A DNA stretch of 64,000 bases from Solanum dulcamara. Taxonomy: Eukaryota > Streptophyta > Magnoliopsida > Solanales > Solanaceae. The stretch lies in NCBI RefSeq assembly GCF_947179165.1, contig NC_077245.1:43331286-43395285 (forward strand), written 5' to 3'. The position numbers were made by a program, and so were the translations under genes. The number at the start of each line of letters is the position of its first letter. Within the stretch, counting starts at the first letter, position 1. The notes under the pieces were generated by a model, which was not told where the DNA came from, ran no database searches, and saw only the letters and a list, made by a program, of their open reading frames with translations. Positions 47,720-58,031 of this stretch are shown one piece after another.

Positions 47720-50298
47720 TGTAACACCTGTTTATTTTAATATTAAATTAACTTCTACTTTTGTTATAAGACAAAGACTTCATGACATATTATGAAGGAT
47801 GTTTTATGGGTTACTTTAATTGAACAATATTTGTATGTGAAGTGTGAAAGTTAAAAAAGTTACGAAATAGAAATCAGAAAAAGTTATCGTAAATGTTAAG
47901 GAATTTTCTAAAATTTTGGGTCACATGTCTCAGTACTTTTCTGCTAATATATAAAGAATTAGAATTTCCATGACCTGTAAAATCAAAGGTCTATGAGTCT
48001 AGTTTTCAAAAAACTAAACTGTTTTTCCATAGAATTCAGAATTGTGAGATATGTGCATTTTTGTGAGACTGTACAAGTAGGCAACTCTAGGTGGGTCCCC
48101 TATCTCTAAGTCGGTTGTTCTTATAAAATATAATATCCTTCATTATTTTTTCATTGAGAGCATATAAAAACATAGGATAAACCTTAAGGCACCTTCCAAA
48201 TACTGCGTGGATGCTTAGATTCTGAACCCGGAAGTTTAACAAAAATTGTTGTACGTTGTGAGCTCATCGTTGTGGTATACTTTTCTTGTCAATTTTGACT
48301 CTGTGTGTTGTTGATACAAAGAGACAGAATCTTAATCTTATTATTTCAAACATTTTAGTTGATGTAATCTTATTTTTACAACCTCTTTCATAATTCCATA
48401 TCCTAGTATTGTTTCTATTGATTTTTGAACCACGTGGTGGTGTTTTTGATATTGTAGGTTTGGAAAGCCCCTTTGTCTTAGATATTTGGGATATTATTGT
48501 TGTGTATTAATGGTGTTAAGTTTCTAGATGTACTGGGAGAATAGATGTGATTCTTATTTGGGTCGCATTGGATGTTTGTTAGGATGAATGACATGAAGAA
48601 CGCCTAGTTAAGTTGCCTCTAGAGCTTGTCGTTCCTTCAAGATGTGGTTGGAATGTCTTCAATGGATTTAGCTGCTGATTTTTTTAGTAGACTTACTTTA
48701 TAATTTATAGTTTACTGGTCACGAATGTGGCATTATCTCCTTATCGATTAATTATGGCTTGTTTTGCAGTGGTGTTGATTTTTGCAATGTTGTATCTATT
48801 TTGGTTGGAAAAGATGCATAGAGACACTTTTTGGGAGTTGGTTGGAAGGTATATTAAGGCTATTATTTCTCTTATGACATGATATTGATGGACTAAGCTT
48901 CTCATGACCTATTTATAGTCGTTATATGACTTGTAGCCTTATCCTATTAAGTTGACTACCACCATATGATTAATGTCTATCACCGACACTCTACTCTTTA
49001 CCTTGTATCCTAGAAAAGAATGCTATGATTATGTTTTGATAATTTATGGTTACTTGTTATTTTTGTGATATTTTATCATCTAGGTTCCACCTATGAGCTT
49101 GTTTTGGAATCACAGACACTCACACTACAGGGTTCTTGAGCATACAGATTGATTTGTTTTACCAAGCCTATAGGTCAAGTAGACCGAGCCTATGAGTCGG
49201 GTAGACCGAGCCTATAGGATGGGTAGACAATACCTACAGGATGGGCAAGCTGTACCTATGGGGAGCATATATATATTGCACCACAGAGCCTCAGATCTAC
49301 ATTGATTCATGGCATGAGTACATTTAGATAGTTCATATTAGATTATCATTAGGATCTAGATGAGGGTCTAATATGGGTATTTATCAACAGTTTGTACTTG
49401 TTAGGACTTATAGTGATAGTGTGGTATTTTTACCTACCGGGCTTATGAGGGCCAGGTTAGGTTATTGCTTGTTATATGTTTATATTGCCTTGTTATAGGA
49501 AGATAAGGTATTGTACTTATGTTTCACCCTGCCCTTATCATTTAGTATTTATACTTCAGTTTCAAGTTTTAGTAGCTTTACATACTTATTATATTACTTC
49601 GTACTGATGCCCCATTGCCTGTGGGCACTGCATTCATGCTTATAGGTCCTTAGCGGCGACCAGAAAAACTTGTCGAGTAGCAGAACTACCTATCCAGTCG
49701 ATTGATTGATTCCTTTTTTTTCAGGGGTCGCTACAGTCTTAGATGTTGGACTTTTTGGTATTCATAATTTTTGGGTAGTTTAGGGCCTTGTTCCACCAAG
49801 TATTGTACTCATAGAGGCTTGCAAACTAGTCTTTTGGGTTGCATAGCATTGATGGTGGCCATTTTGGCCTTGTATCTTTATTAGCTATATCTTGTTAGAC
49901 AATTGGGCATTGTTGTTGTGTTGGTAGCAGTTAGCAGTTTATTGGCCTAGTTTATATTGTATATACATGTTTCAGTTATTATATAGAGACCATGATGGAC
50001 TTGAGGCCCGCATAATATTTATGTTTTTCTAGATATCATGGTGTCCTCGATGGCCCAAACAGGGCTTATATGCTACCTACTTATTACTTTATATGAATTA
50101 TTAGGAGTAGTTTTATTTCTAGAGCGGTTGACAGGGGCCTTGCCATCCGAGGACTTATTTTAAAGCCAAGATATACTTTTTTGTTTCCTTGACCGTATGT
50201 GTGGATGCCATTAGCCATTAGCCATTAGCATAGGGTCGGCTTAACTTTAAATTTTGGTATTAGGTTCCAGTTGCACCCCTCTAGTTTTGGATGTGACA
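47720..50298 (+). repeat. 5' LTR of the fourth chromovirus (2579 bp), with single-copy progenitor of the 656-bp satellite
   Basis: The LTR opens TGTAACACCTG and ends TTTTGGATGTGACA. A TATA-like TTATAAAATATA lies near 48122 (TTATAAAAGACC at the same place in the 3' LTR). The segment from about 48552 to 49262 is a single copy of the unit repeated from 57181 on. The uninterrupted TATTTTTACA at 48371-48380 is the empty site of the MITE in the 3' LTR. Confidence 0.92.
49165..49266 (+). repeat. 22-bp minisatellite in the 5' LTR (4-5 copies)
   Basis: Copies begin at 49165, 49187, 49209, 49231 and 49253, exactly 22 bp apart. The pattern is AGCCTATAGG(T/A)(C/T)(A/G)(A/G)GTAGACCG, with the last copies TACCTA-. 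The same 22-mers, three copies, end every 656-bp monomer in the 3' LTR array. Confidence 0.92.
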
Positions 50299-50302
50299 AA
50301 CT

Positions 50303-50313
50303 TGGTATCAGAG
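50303..50313 (+). other. primer binding site (initiator tRNA-Met)
   Basis: TGGTATCAGAG, five bases after the LTR end; the last base of the usual 12-mer is changed. Confidence 0.9.
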
Positions 50314-50459
50314 AAACGTCGTATCCTAGAGAGTCTGCAAGCTTTGTCTAGTTGAGTCTTGTTTATAAATGTGTTGTGCACCATATTATATAAGCAAAAA
50401 TCTATAGGCGTTACTCAGGAATGTTACCCTTTTGGTACTCAAATCGTGCTACAGAGCTT

Positions 50460-51700
50460 AGTCATAAAGGTTGTGTTCTTCGACTTACGATTGTTATTAT
50501 ACTTGTATAAATGAAGAAATGCTAGTGAGTCATCAGACAACTATAGTCCAGAGGACATACTTACCTGCAGGTGAGGGTATGAGGAGAGTACCACTTATTG
50601 GGGTAGTTCTTTCGAAGGGAGTAGTGGAGACATCTTTACATCCCCATTTCCATCTTTATATCAAGAGGCCCAGGATATACAGGACCTCTAGCAGAAACTC
50701 CAGCTCCTCTTATTCCTACAGATTAGGAATTCAAAAGTGCAGTTGATATGTTAGCTCAGTTAATAGTCACGTAGCGCTAGCCAGTGGAGAAAGATATAGC
50801 TAGACTTTCTAAAGGACCCAAAATTTCAAGAGTTTAAGAGTTTCTTGCGTTGAGTCCTCCCCAATATATAGGGACTGGCAACAGAGAAGACCCTCCACAC
50901 TTTATTGACCAGCTTCATAGTATTTTTAAGGTTATACATGCTTCAGCTATAGAGTCTATTAAGTTACCAGCATTCAAGCTTAGAGACATAGCAATTCTAT
51001 GGTATGAGGGTTGGGAGAGGTCCAAAAGGGCCAATGCACCCCATCCACTTGGGATCGCTTCACGGAGACCTTTTTAGATCAATATCTACCTAGAGAGATT
51101 CGAGATACCCAAGTTGATAAGTTTTTAAACATTCTCTAGGGTAGTATAAGTGTTAGAGATTATGAGTTGCTATTTGATTCCCTAGCTAGGTATGCACCGA
51201 TTATTGTAGATATGATGGAAGCTAGGATACCCATATTTACAGGAGGGATGGCTCCAGAGTATTTTGAGTCTTATACCATAGCAGTACTAAATAAAGATAT
51301 TCATATCTCCTATATACAGGTAGTTGCTCATAATCTAAAAGAGTTCAAACATTGATAATTTAGGGTAGAGCGAGCTGAGAGGGGGCAATAGAGACGGTCC
51401 AGACCTACCAACCTTCAGAGGGATTTTCATGGGTATCCTAGACCTAGGTATTCTAGTGATCTACCTAGGCCTTTACTACAGTAGTCTCAAAATAGTAGAT
51501 ATGATCTTTAGGGACAGTTAGGCTCGGGGGAGAGATATTTTCCATTTAGAGACCAACAAGGTTCAGGACAGTGGGTCGTATCACCAGTAGGGTCATCTAC
51601 TTTAGTACGTTCTATGGATAGAGGGCAAAAATCTTCATTAGGTAGAGTTCGAGGTAGAGGAGAGCATCTAGTTCAGGCAGTGGCCAGAATTGTATTATGC
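50460..51700 (+). pseudogene. gag pseudogene of the fourth chromovirus
   Basis: The capsid block starts at about 50850: LSPPQYIGTGNREDPPHFID, LPAFKLRDIAILWYEGWE. It is followed, after a frameshift near 51040, by ETFLDQYLPREIRD and the 51167-51355 stretch (LFDSLARYAPIIVDMMEARI, GMAPEYFESYTIAVL). An Arg/Gln-rich tail follows without a recognisable intact zinc knuckle. It is related to the gag at 18655 (same DPQNFID / WYNQWE layout) but quite diverged. Stops at about 51137 and 51356 show it is dead. The start codon is uncertain. Confidence 0.82.
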
Positions 51701-54700
51701 ATTGAAGGGTCAACAGGAATCAAAGTCTTTCCAAGATGCCATGACAAGTATGCTAACCATTTGTTCTCACTCTATTTATGCCTTGATATATCCAGGCTCC
51801 ACATTAACGTATGTTTCTCCATCTATTATTGGGAAGTTTTCCATAGTACCAGAGGCATTACAAAGGTTTTTTGTCATATCCACAATAGTCAGCGACTTTA
51901 TTACTACCAAGAAGGTTTATCGAGGTTGTATAGTAGAGATCATTGGTTGTCAAACCTTTGCAGACCTGATAGAGCTAGAGATGCTAGACTTTGATATTAT
52001 TATGGGTATGGATTGGCTAGAAACTTGTTATGCCAATGTCAACTGTCGAGTAAAGATTGTTAGATTCCATTTTCCAGGAGAGGTAGTTCGAGAGTGGAAG
52101 GGTAACACAAACACGCCGAAGGGTATATTTATTTCATATATTCGGGGTGAGGAAATTGATTGTGATAAGGCTGCATTTATCATATTGTTAGGGTTCAGGA
52201 TGTTGACATAGAACCACTGACCTTACAATCAACTCCAGTGGTAAATGAATTTGCAGATGTCTTTCCAGATAAGCTACCTGGTATTCCCCCAAAATGGGAG
52301 ATTAATTTTGCTACTGATACCTTTCCAAATGTCCAACTGATATCAATTTCTTTGTATAAAATGGCACCAGCAGAATTAAAGGAATTGAAGGAGCAACTAA
52401 AAAGATTTGTTAGATAAAGGCTTCATTAGGCCGACTGTATTGCCATGGGGTGCACCTTTATTATTTGTACGAAAGAAAGATAGTTCATTACGCATGTGTA
52501 TAGACTATCGACAGCTCAATAAGGTTATTATAAATAACAAATACCCGCTTCCAATGATTGATGATTTGTTTGACCATCTACAAGGTTCCCAATGTTTCTC
52601 AAAGATTGATTTACGTTCAAGGTACCATCAGGTGAGGGTTTGGGAAAGTGATATTCCAAAGATAGCCTCCAGGAGAAGATATGGTCATTTTGAGTTTCTT
52701 GTGATGTCTTTTGGATTGACAAATGCCTCAACAGTATTTACAGACCTAATGAACAACATATTTAGGCCATTCTTAGACTTGTTTGTGATTGTGTTTATTG
52801 ATGATATTCTCGTATATTCACGATCAGAGTCGGAGCATAGAGACCATCTTCGAGCAATGTTTCAGGTAATTTGAGCTGAGAAGTTGTATGCTAAGCTCTC
52901 AAAATGTGAATTCTGGTTGCATTATGTGGCCTTTTTGGGCCATATTGTAATAGATGCTGGAATGTTAGTTAATATATAGAAGATTGAGGCTGTGAAGACT
53001 TGTCCTAGACCCACGACCCCAATAGAAATTCATAGCTTTCTAGGGTTCGCAAGCTATTATAAGAGGTTTGTAAGGGGGTTCTCTTCACTCTCATCACCTT
53101 TGACTAAGATAACTTAGAAAATAACTAAGTTTCAGTGGACCACAACATGTGAGCAGAGTCTTCAAGAGTTGAAAGATAGATTAACGTCAACCGTAGTTTT
53201 GACCTTTCCAGAGGATCCAGAGGTATATGCGGTGTATTTTGATGCTTCAGGCATCGGATTGGGTTGTGTTCTGATGCAACATGGTAAGGTAATTTCTTAT
53301 GCTTGTAGGAAGCTAAAAAAGCATGAAAAAAACTACCCGACCCATGCTTTAGAGTTGGCTGTAGGTATTCATGCCTTGAAGATCTAGAGGCATTTCTTAT
53401 ATGGCGTGCATGTTGATGTATATACAGATCATAAAAGCCTCCAATATATTTTTAGGCAAAATGGGTTGAATCTATGACAACATCGATAGCTTGAGTTGTT
53501 AAAAGATTATGAAGTAGATATCCTGTACCATCTAGGGAAGGAGAACATAGTAGTAAATATCTTAAGTCATAAATCAATGGAAAGTTTAGAATATTTGAGA
53601 GTGGAGAGTGGGAGATGATCCAAGAGCTTTAGTAGATAGCTAACTTAGGGGTTACATTATTAGATTTTGATGGTGGAGTCACAATTCGTGATACAACTAT
53701 CTCATCTCTAGTTGTAGAGGAGAAGGCACGACCATATGAAGATCCCATATTTGAGTAGCTTAGGGGAAAGGCTCAGCAACATGAGTCTTTAGCCTTCAAT
53801 ATAGCAGAAGACGGAATCCTCAAATATGGACATCGATTATGTGTTTGATGTTGTAGGTCTTCGACAACAGATTATGGAGGAAGCACACCATTCTCAATAT
53901 TTCATTCACCCAGGTTCTACAAAGATGTATCACAATATTAAAGGAATTTACTAGTGTCCCGGGATGAAGAAAGATATTGCTGAGTTCGTAGCAAAGTGTC
54001 CTAATTGTAAGCCGGTAAAGTTCGAGCAGCAGAAACCCAGTGGACTGACTCATGAGATACCCATTCAATTATGGATGTGAGAGGCAGTTAATATGGATTT
54101 TATTATAGGTTTGGCTCATTCACAACAAAAGTTTGATTCTATTTGACTAATTATCGACAGGCTGAGCTCATTTCTTATCGGTCAAGACCATATTTTCAAC
54201 TAAAGATTATGTAGGGCTATATATTAGGAAGGTTTTTAGGTTGCATGGTGTCCCTATATCGATTATTTCAGACAGAGGAACATAATTTACAACATACTTA
54301 TAGAAATCTTTTGAGAAGGATTAGGGACGCAGGTAAATCTTAGTACAACATTTCATCCCCAGATAGGCGGCCAAGCTGAACGCACCATCTTGAGGATATG
54401 TTATGAACGTGTGTGCTGGATTTCAAAGGAAATTGAGATGACCACTTGGCGCTTATTGAGTTTACTTATAATAATAACTATCATTCCAGCATCAATATGG
54501 CACCGTATAGGGCCTTATACAAAAGAAAATGTAGATCCCCTCTTGGTTGGAGAACGGTTGTTGACAGCTAAGAGCCGTCAAAAATCATTTGTGGATGTTA
54601 GGCGGCGAGACTTGGAGTTTGATGTTGATGATTTAATCTTTCTGAAAGTTTCTCTAATGAGGAGTGTTATGAGATTTGGAAAAAAGGTAAATTGAGCCAT

Positions 54701-55060
54701 AGGTACATTGGGCCTTATCATATCTTACGACAGATAGGTCAAGTTGTTTATGATCTAGAGTTACCTCTCGATTTAGAGGCAGCACACCGAATATTTCATG
54801 TTTCTACATTGCGAAAATGTATTAGAGATCCAACAAGTATAGTGCCCATAACAGATGTTCAGATTTCCAAGTATCTATCTTATGAACAAGTCCCTGTTGC
54901 CATAGTCGATCACTAAATAAGAAGACTGTGGAATAACGATATAGCTTCTGTGAAAGTGTTATGGTAGAGTCGTAATTTTGAGGAGCTGACCTGGGAAGTT
55001 GAGGAGGACATGAAGTCTAAATATCCCCGCCTATGTGTTCCTTCAGAGATGTAGCCCCAC
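51690..55060 (+). pseudogene. protease-RT-RNase H-integrase-chromodomain pseudogene of the fourth chromovirus
   Basis: Protease: ALIYPGSTLTYVSP (about 51783) has Tyr in place of the catalytic Asp; LDFDIIMGMDWL follows at about 51985. Reverse transcriptase 52407-52874 is nearly continuous ([37 protein letters not shown]) with FIDDILVY at 52800-52805, then stops at 52872 and 52978. RNase [11 protein letters not shown] (53236) and YTDHKSLQYIF (53423) are kept, with stops between. Integrase: FIHPGSTKMYH (53900) and CPNC (53998) are kept, MDFIIGL is at about 54092, and the core is frameshifted and has stops. GPYHILRQIG and HRIFHVSTLRKC (54710-54830) precede a chromodomain remnant (SVKVLW, FEELTWEVEEDMKSKYPRL, about 54945-55030). 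Confidence 0.9.
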
Positions 55061-55152
55061 ATTTGAGTATATGAGGTATGTTACTATATGATTCCTTTTG
55101 TTGTTACTGTTGTTGCTTCAAATATCATTATCATTCGAGGACAAATGTGTCT

Positions 55153-55165
55153 AAGGGGGGAAGGA
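55153..55165 (+). other. polypurine tract
   Basis: AAGGGGGGAAGGA directly before TGTAAC of the 3' LTR; a well-preserved plus-strand primer. Confidence 0.9.
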
Positions 55166-56318
55166 TGTAACACGCCATTCATTTGAATGTCGAAATTAAC
55201 TTTTGCTTTTGAAATAAGACTAAGACTTCATAACATATTAGGGAGGATATTTTATGGGTTACTTTAATTGAAAAACATTCGTATGTTAAGTGTGAAATTC
55301 AAGGAAGTTACGAAATAGAAGTCAAAAAAAGTTATTGTAAATGTTGTTAAGGAATTCTCTGAAATTTTGGTTAAATGTCTCAGCAATTTTCTCCTAATAT
55401 ATTAAGAATTACAATTCACATGACCTATCAAATCGAAGATCTACAAGTGTAGTTTCCAGCAAACTAAACCACTCATCCATACGACTTTAGAATAATGAGA
55501 TAAGTGCATTTTTTGTGAGATTGCACAAGCAGGCACCTCTAGGTGGGTCCTCCTATCTCTAAGTCGGTTGTTCTTATAAAAGACCATCACCTTAGTTATT
55601 TATTCATTGAGAACAGATAAAAATACAGGAAAAAACCTAACCTACCTTCCAAATACTCCTTCGATGCTTAAACTCTCAACTCGGAAGTTTAATGGAAATT
55701 GCTCTACGTCGCGAGCTCATCGTTGTAGTATACTTTTCTTTTCGATTTAGGCTCCATGTGTTGTTGCTGCAAAGAGGCAGAGTCTTAATCTTATTATTTC
55801 AAATATTTTGTTTAAGGTAATCTTATTTTTACAGGGTGAAAATCATTTTCACCACCCAACTTTGCTTTGAAAATCAAACACCCTTTTCAAGTTTGAACAA
55901 TAATCAAACTCCCACCTTTATCCTAATTAAATTTTTAAAATGTCTATTATGCCCTTTCGTTATCAATATTTTTTACTTCTTTAGAGATCGTGATTTTTTC
56001 ATTTTTTTATTTAATGTAACAATTTTTTCATAAAAGCATAAAAATTAGTTTTTGGACAAAAAAGTAAAAAATTCTAATTAAGTATATAAGTTAATGATGT
56101 TTTATAATGAAGTAAATCAGCATAACGAGAAAATTAATTTTAATAATAATAATCAAAACTGTAATATTTATTTATTCAAGTGAAAATAGCATAGAATAAT
56201 AACTATACAAATATATTTTAATGTAGGAAATACAAATAATTAATTTAATTAAGTACAATTTTTTTAAAGATTGTATTATTTAGATTTTAAAGTATTTTAA
56301 ATTATAATTTATGTAATA

Positions 56319-56626
56319 CTCCATCAATGTCAATAAAAACTTATTTCTTTATATATAAAAGACTACCCACCACCATTTATATTACTTGACTCTCATTCTA
56401 AAAATAGTTATTTTAATTTACCTGTCCAATTTGTGAAATTTAAGAAATTTTTCATATCTTTTTATTTCTACCATTAGTATTAAATAACTGCATAAAGTAG
56501 TAATAGTCAAATTTAAGGTTTTAAAATATTATTAATAATTTTAGTTTAGTAAAATACACTTCTAATTAATTTTTTAAGGGGTGTCATATATATCAAGAAG
56601 AGTCAAGTAATATGAAATGCATGGAG
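56319..56626. mobile_element. possible Stowaway-like MITE nested in the MULE-type element
   Basis: TA flanks (56317-56318; 56627-56628) and ends CTCCATCAATG against CTCCATGCATTTC read from the right. A second inverted pair, ATATTACTTGACTCTCATTC / ATATTACTTGACTCTTCTTG, lies just inside on each side. It is non-coding. The outer repeat is short, so this is tentative. Confidence 0.4.
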
Positions 56627-56643
56627 TAAAATAGTGGAGAAAA

Positions 56644-56702
56644 GAAAAAAAAAAAATATATATATATATATATATACATACATACATACATATATACACA
56701 CT
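56644..56702. repeat. poly-A / (TA)n / (CATA)n microsatellite
   Basis: A run, then TA dinucleotides, then four to five CATA units and ACAC, inside the MULE-type element. Confidence 0.85.
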
Positions 56703-57943
56703 TAATGCATATTATATTAAAATGACGTTCATAAGAATAATATTAAATTTTGTGATAAATTCTTAAAAATATTATAATACTTATAATGCTAAAGTACTTA
56801 AAGAAAAAGTAATAAATATCTATGTTAAAAAGTAAATTATATATTACATAAAGAGATATTAAATATATGTGATATAACAAGGGTAAAATGGACAATGCAT
56901 GGGATAAAGGGGGGAGTTTGATTATTGTTCAAAGTTGAGGGGCGAGCTTGATTTTAAAAGCAAATTTGGGGGATGAAAATGATTTTCACCCTATTTTTAC
57001 AACCCTACTTCGTAATTCCATATCCTAGTATCGTTTCTATTGATTTCTGAGCCACGTGGTGGTGTTTTTTATATTGTGGTTTTGGACAGCCCCCTTTTCA
57101 ACGCTATTTGGGATATTATTATTGTGTATTGATAGTGCCAAGGTGTTGGAGGCAATGGGGAGGGGGGGGGGGATTGATGTGATTTTTATTCTTATTGTAT
57201 TGGATGTTTGTTAGGCTGAATGACGGAAAGAACACCTAGTTAAGTTGCCTCGAGAGCTTGTCGCTCCTTCCAGATGTTGTTGGAATGTCTTCAGTGGATT
57301 AAGCTACTGATTATTATTTTTATTAAAATCATTTTATGCTTTTGAATTTTGTGGTCACGAGTGTGGCATTAGCCATATTAATTTTTGCATTGTTGCATTT
57401 CTTTTGGTTTGAAAAGCTGCATAGAGACACCTTTTGGTAGTTGGCTGAAAGGTATGTTATGACTATTATTTCTATTCTGGCATGATCCTGATGGCCTAAG
57501 CATGTCATGGCCTATTTATATTTATTATATAACTTGTAGCCTTACCCTATTAAGTTGGCCACCACCGTATGAATAATGTCTATCACCGACACTCTACTCT
57601 TTGCCTAGTAACCTAGAAAAGCATGCAATGATTATGTTTTGATTTGTTATGGTTACTAGTTATTATTGTGATAATTTATTGTCTAGCTTCCCCCTCTAAG
57701 CTTGTTTTGGCCCTCAGTAGACATTGACACTGCAGGATTCTTAAGCATATATATTAATTTATTTTATTGAGACTACGGGCCGAGTAGACAGAACCCACAT
57801 GCCTGGTAGACTGTACCTACGGGACAGGAAGACTGTGATTTTTATTCTGATTGTATTGAATGTTTGTTAGGCTGAACGACGGGAAGAACACCTAGTTAAG
57901 TTGCCTCGAGAGCTTGTCGCTCCTTCCTGATGTTGTTGGAATG

Positions 57944-58031
57944 ATCAAGAGGGTGCTATTGCTCCTTTTTTTTATCGGACTCTTCTTATGCCTTTTTTTT
58001 CACCGAGCTTGGATCGAGGAAAGTAGGCTTG
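57944..58031. repeat. 88-bp insert in monomer 2 (first copy)
   Basis: ATCAAGAGGGTGCTATTGCT to AAGTAGGCTTG, breaking GGAATG|TCTTCAGTGG. It contains two T runs around TCGGACTCTTCTTATGC. Recurs at 61312-61398 with one T fewer. No duplication of flanking bases is seen. Its source is unknown to me. Confidence 0.85.

Larger units (their letters stand above)
55834..56991. mobile_element. Mutator-like (MULE-type) non-autonomous element, 1158 bp
   Basis: Terminal inverted repeats of about 90 bp: the left starts GGGTGAAAATCATTTTCA and reaches CTTTATCC; the right end reads the same reversed (GGATAAAG to TGATTTTCACCC). A perfect 10-bp duplication TATTTTTACA flanks it (55824-55833, 56992-57001), and the 5' LTR holds the unoccupied site (48371-48380). 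Long inverted repeats plus a 9-11 bp duplication are the Mutator signature. The interior is A/T-rich with no transposase, so it depends on a partner element. Confidence 0.92.
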
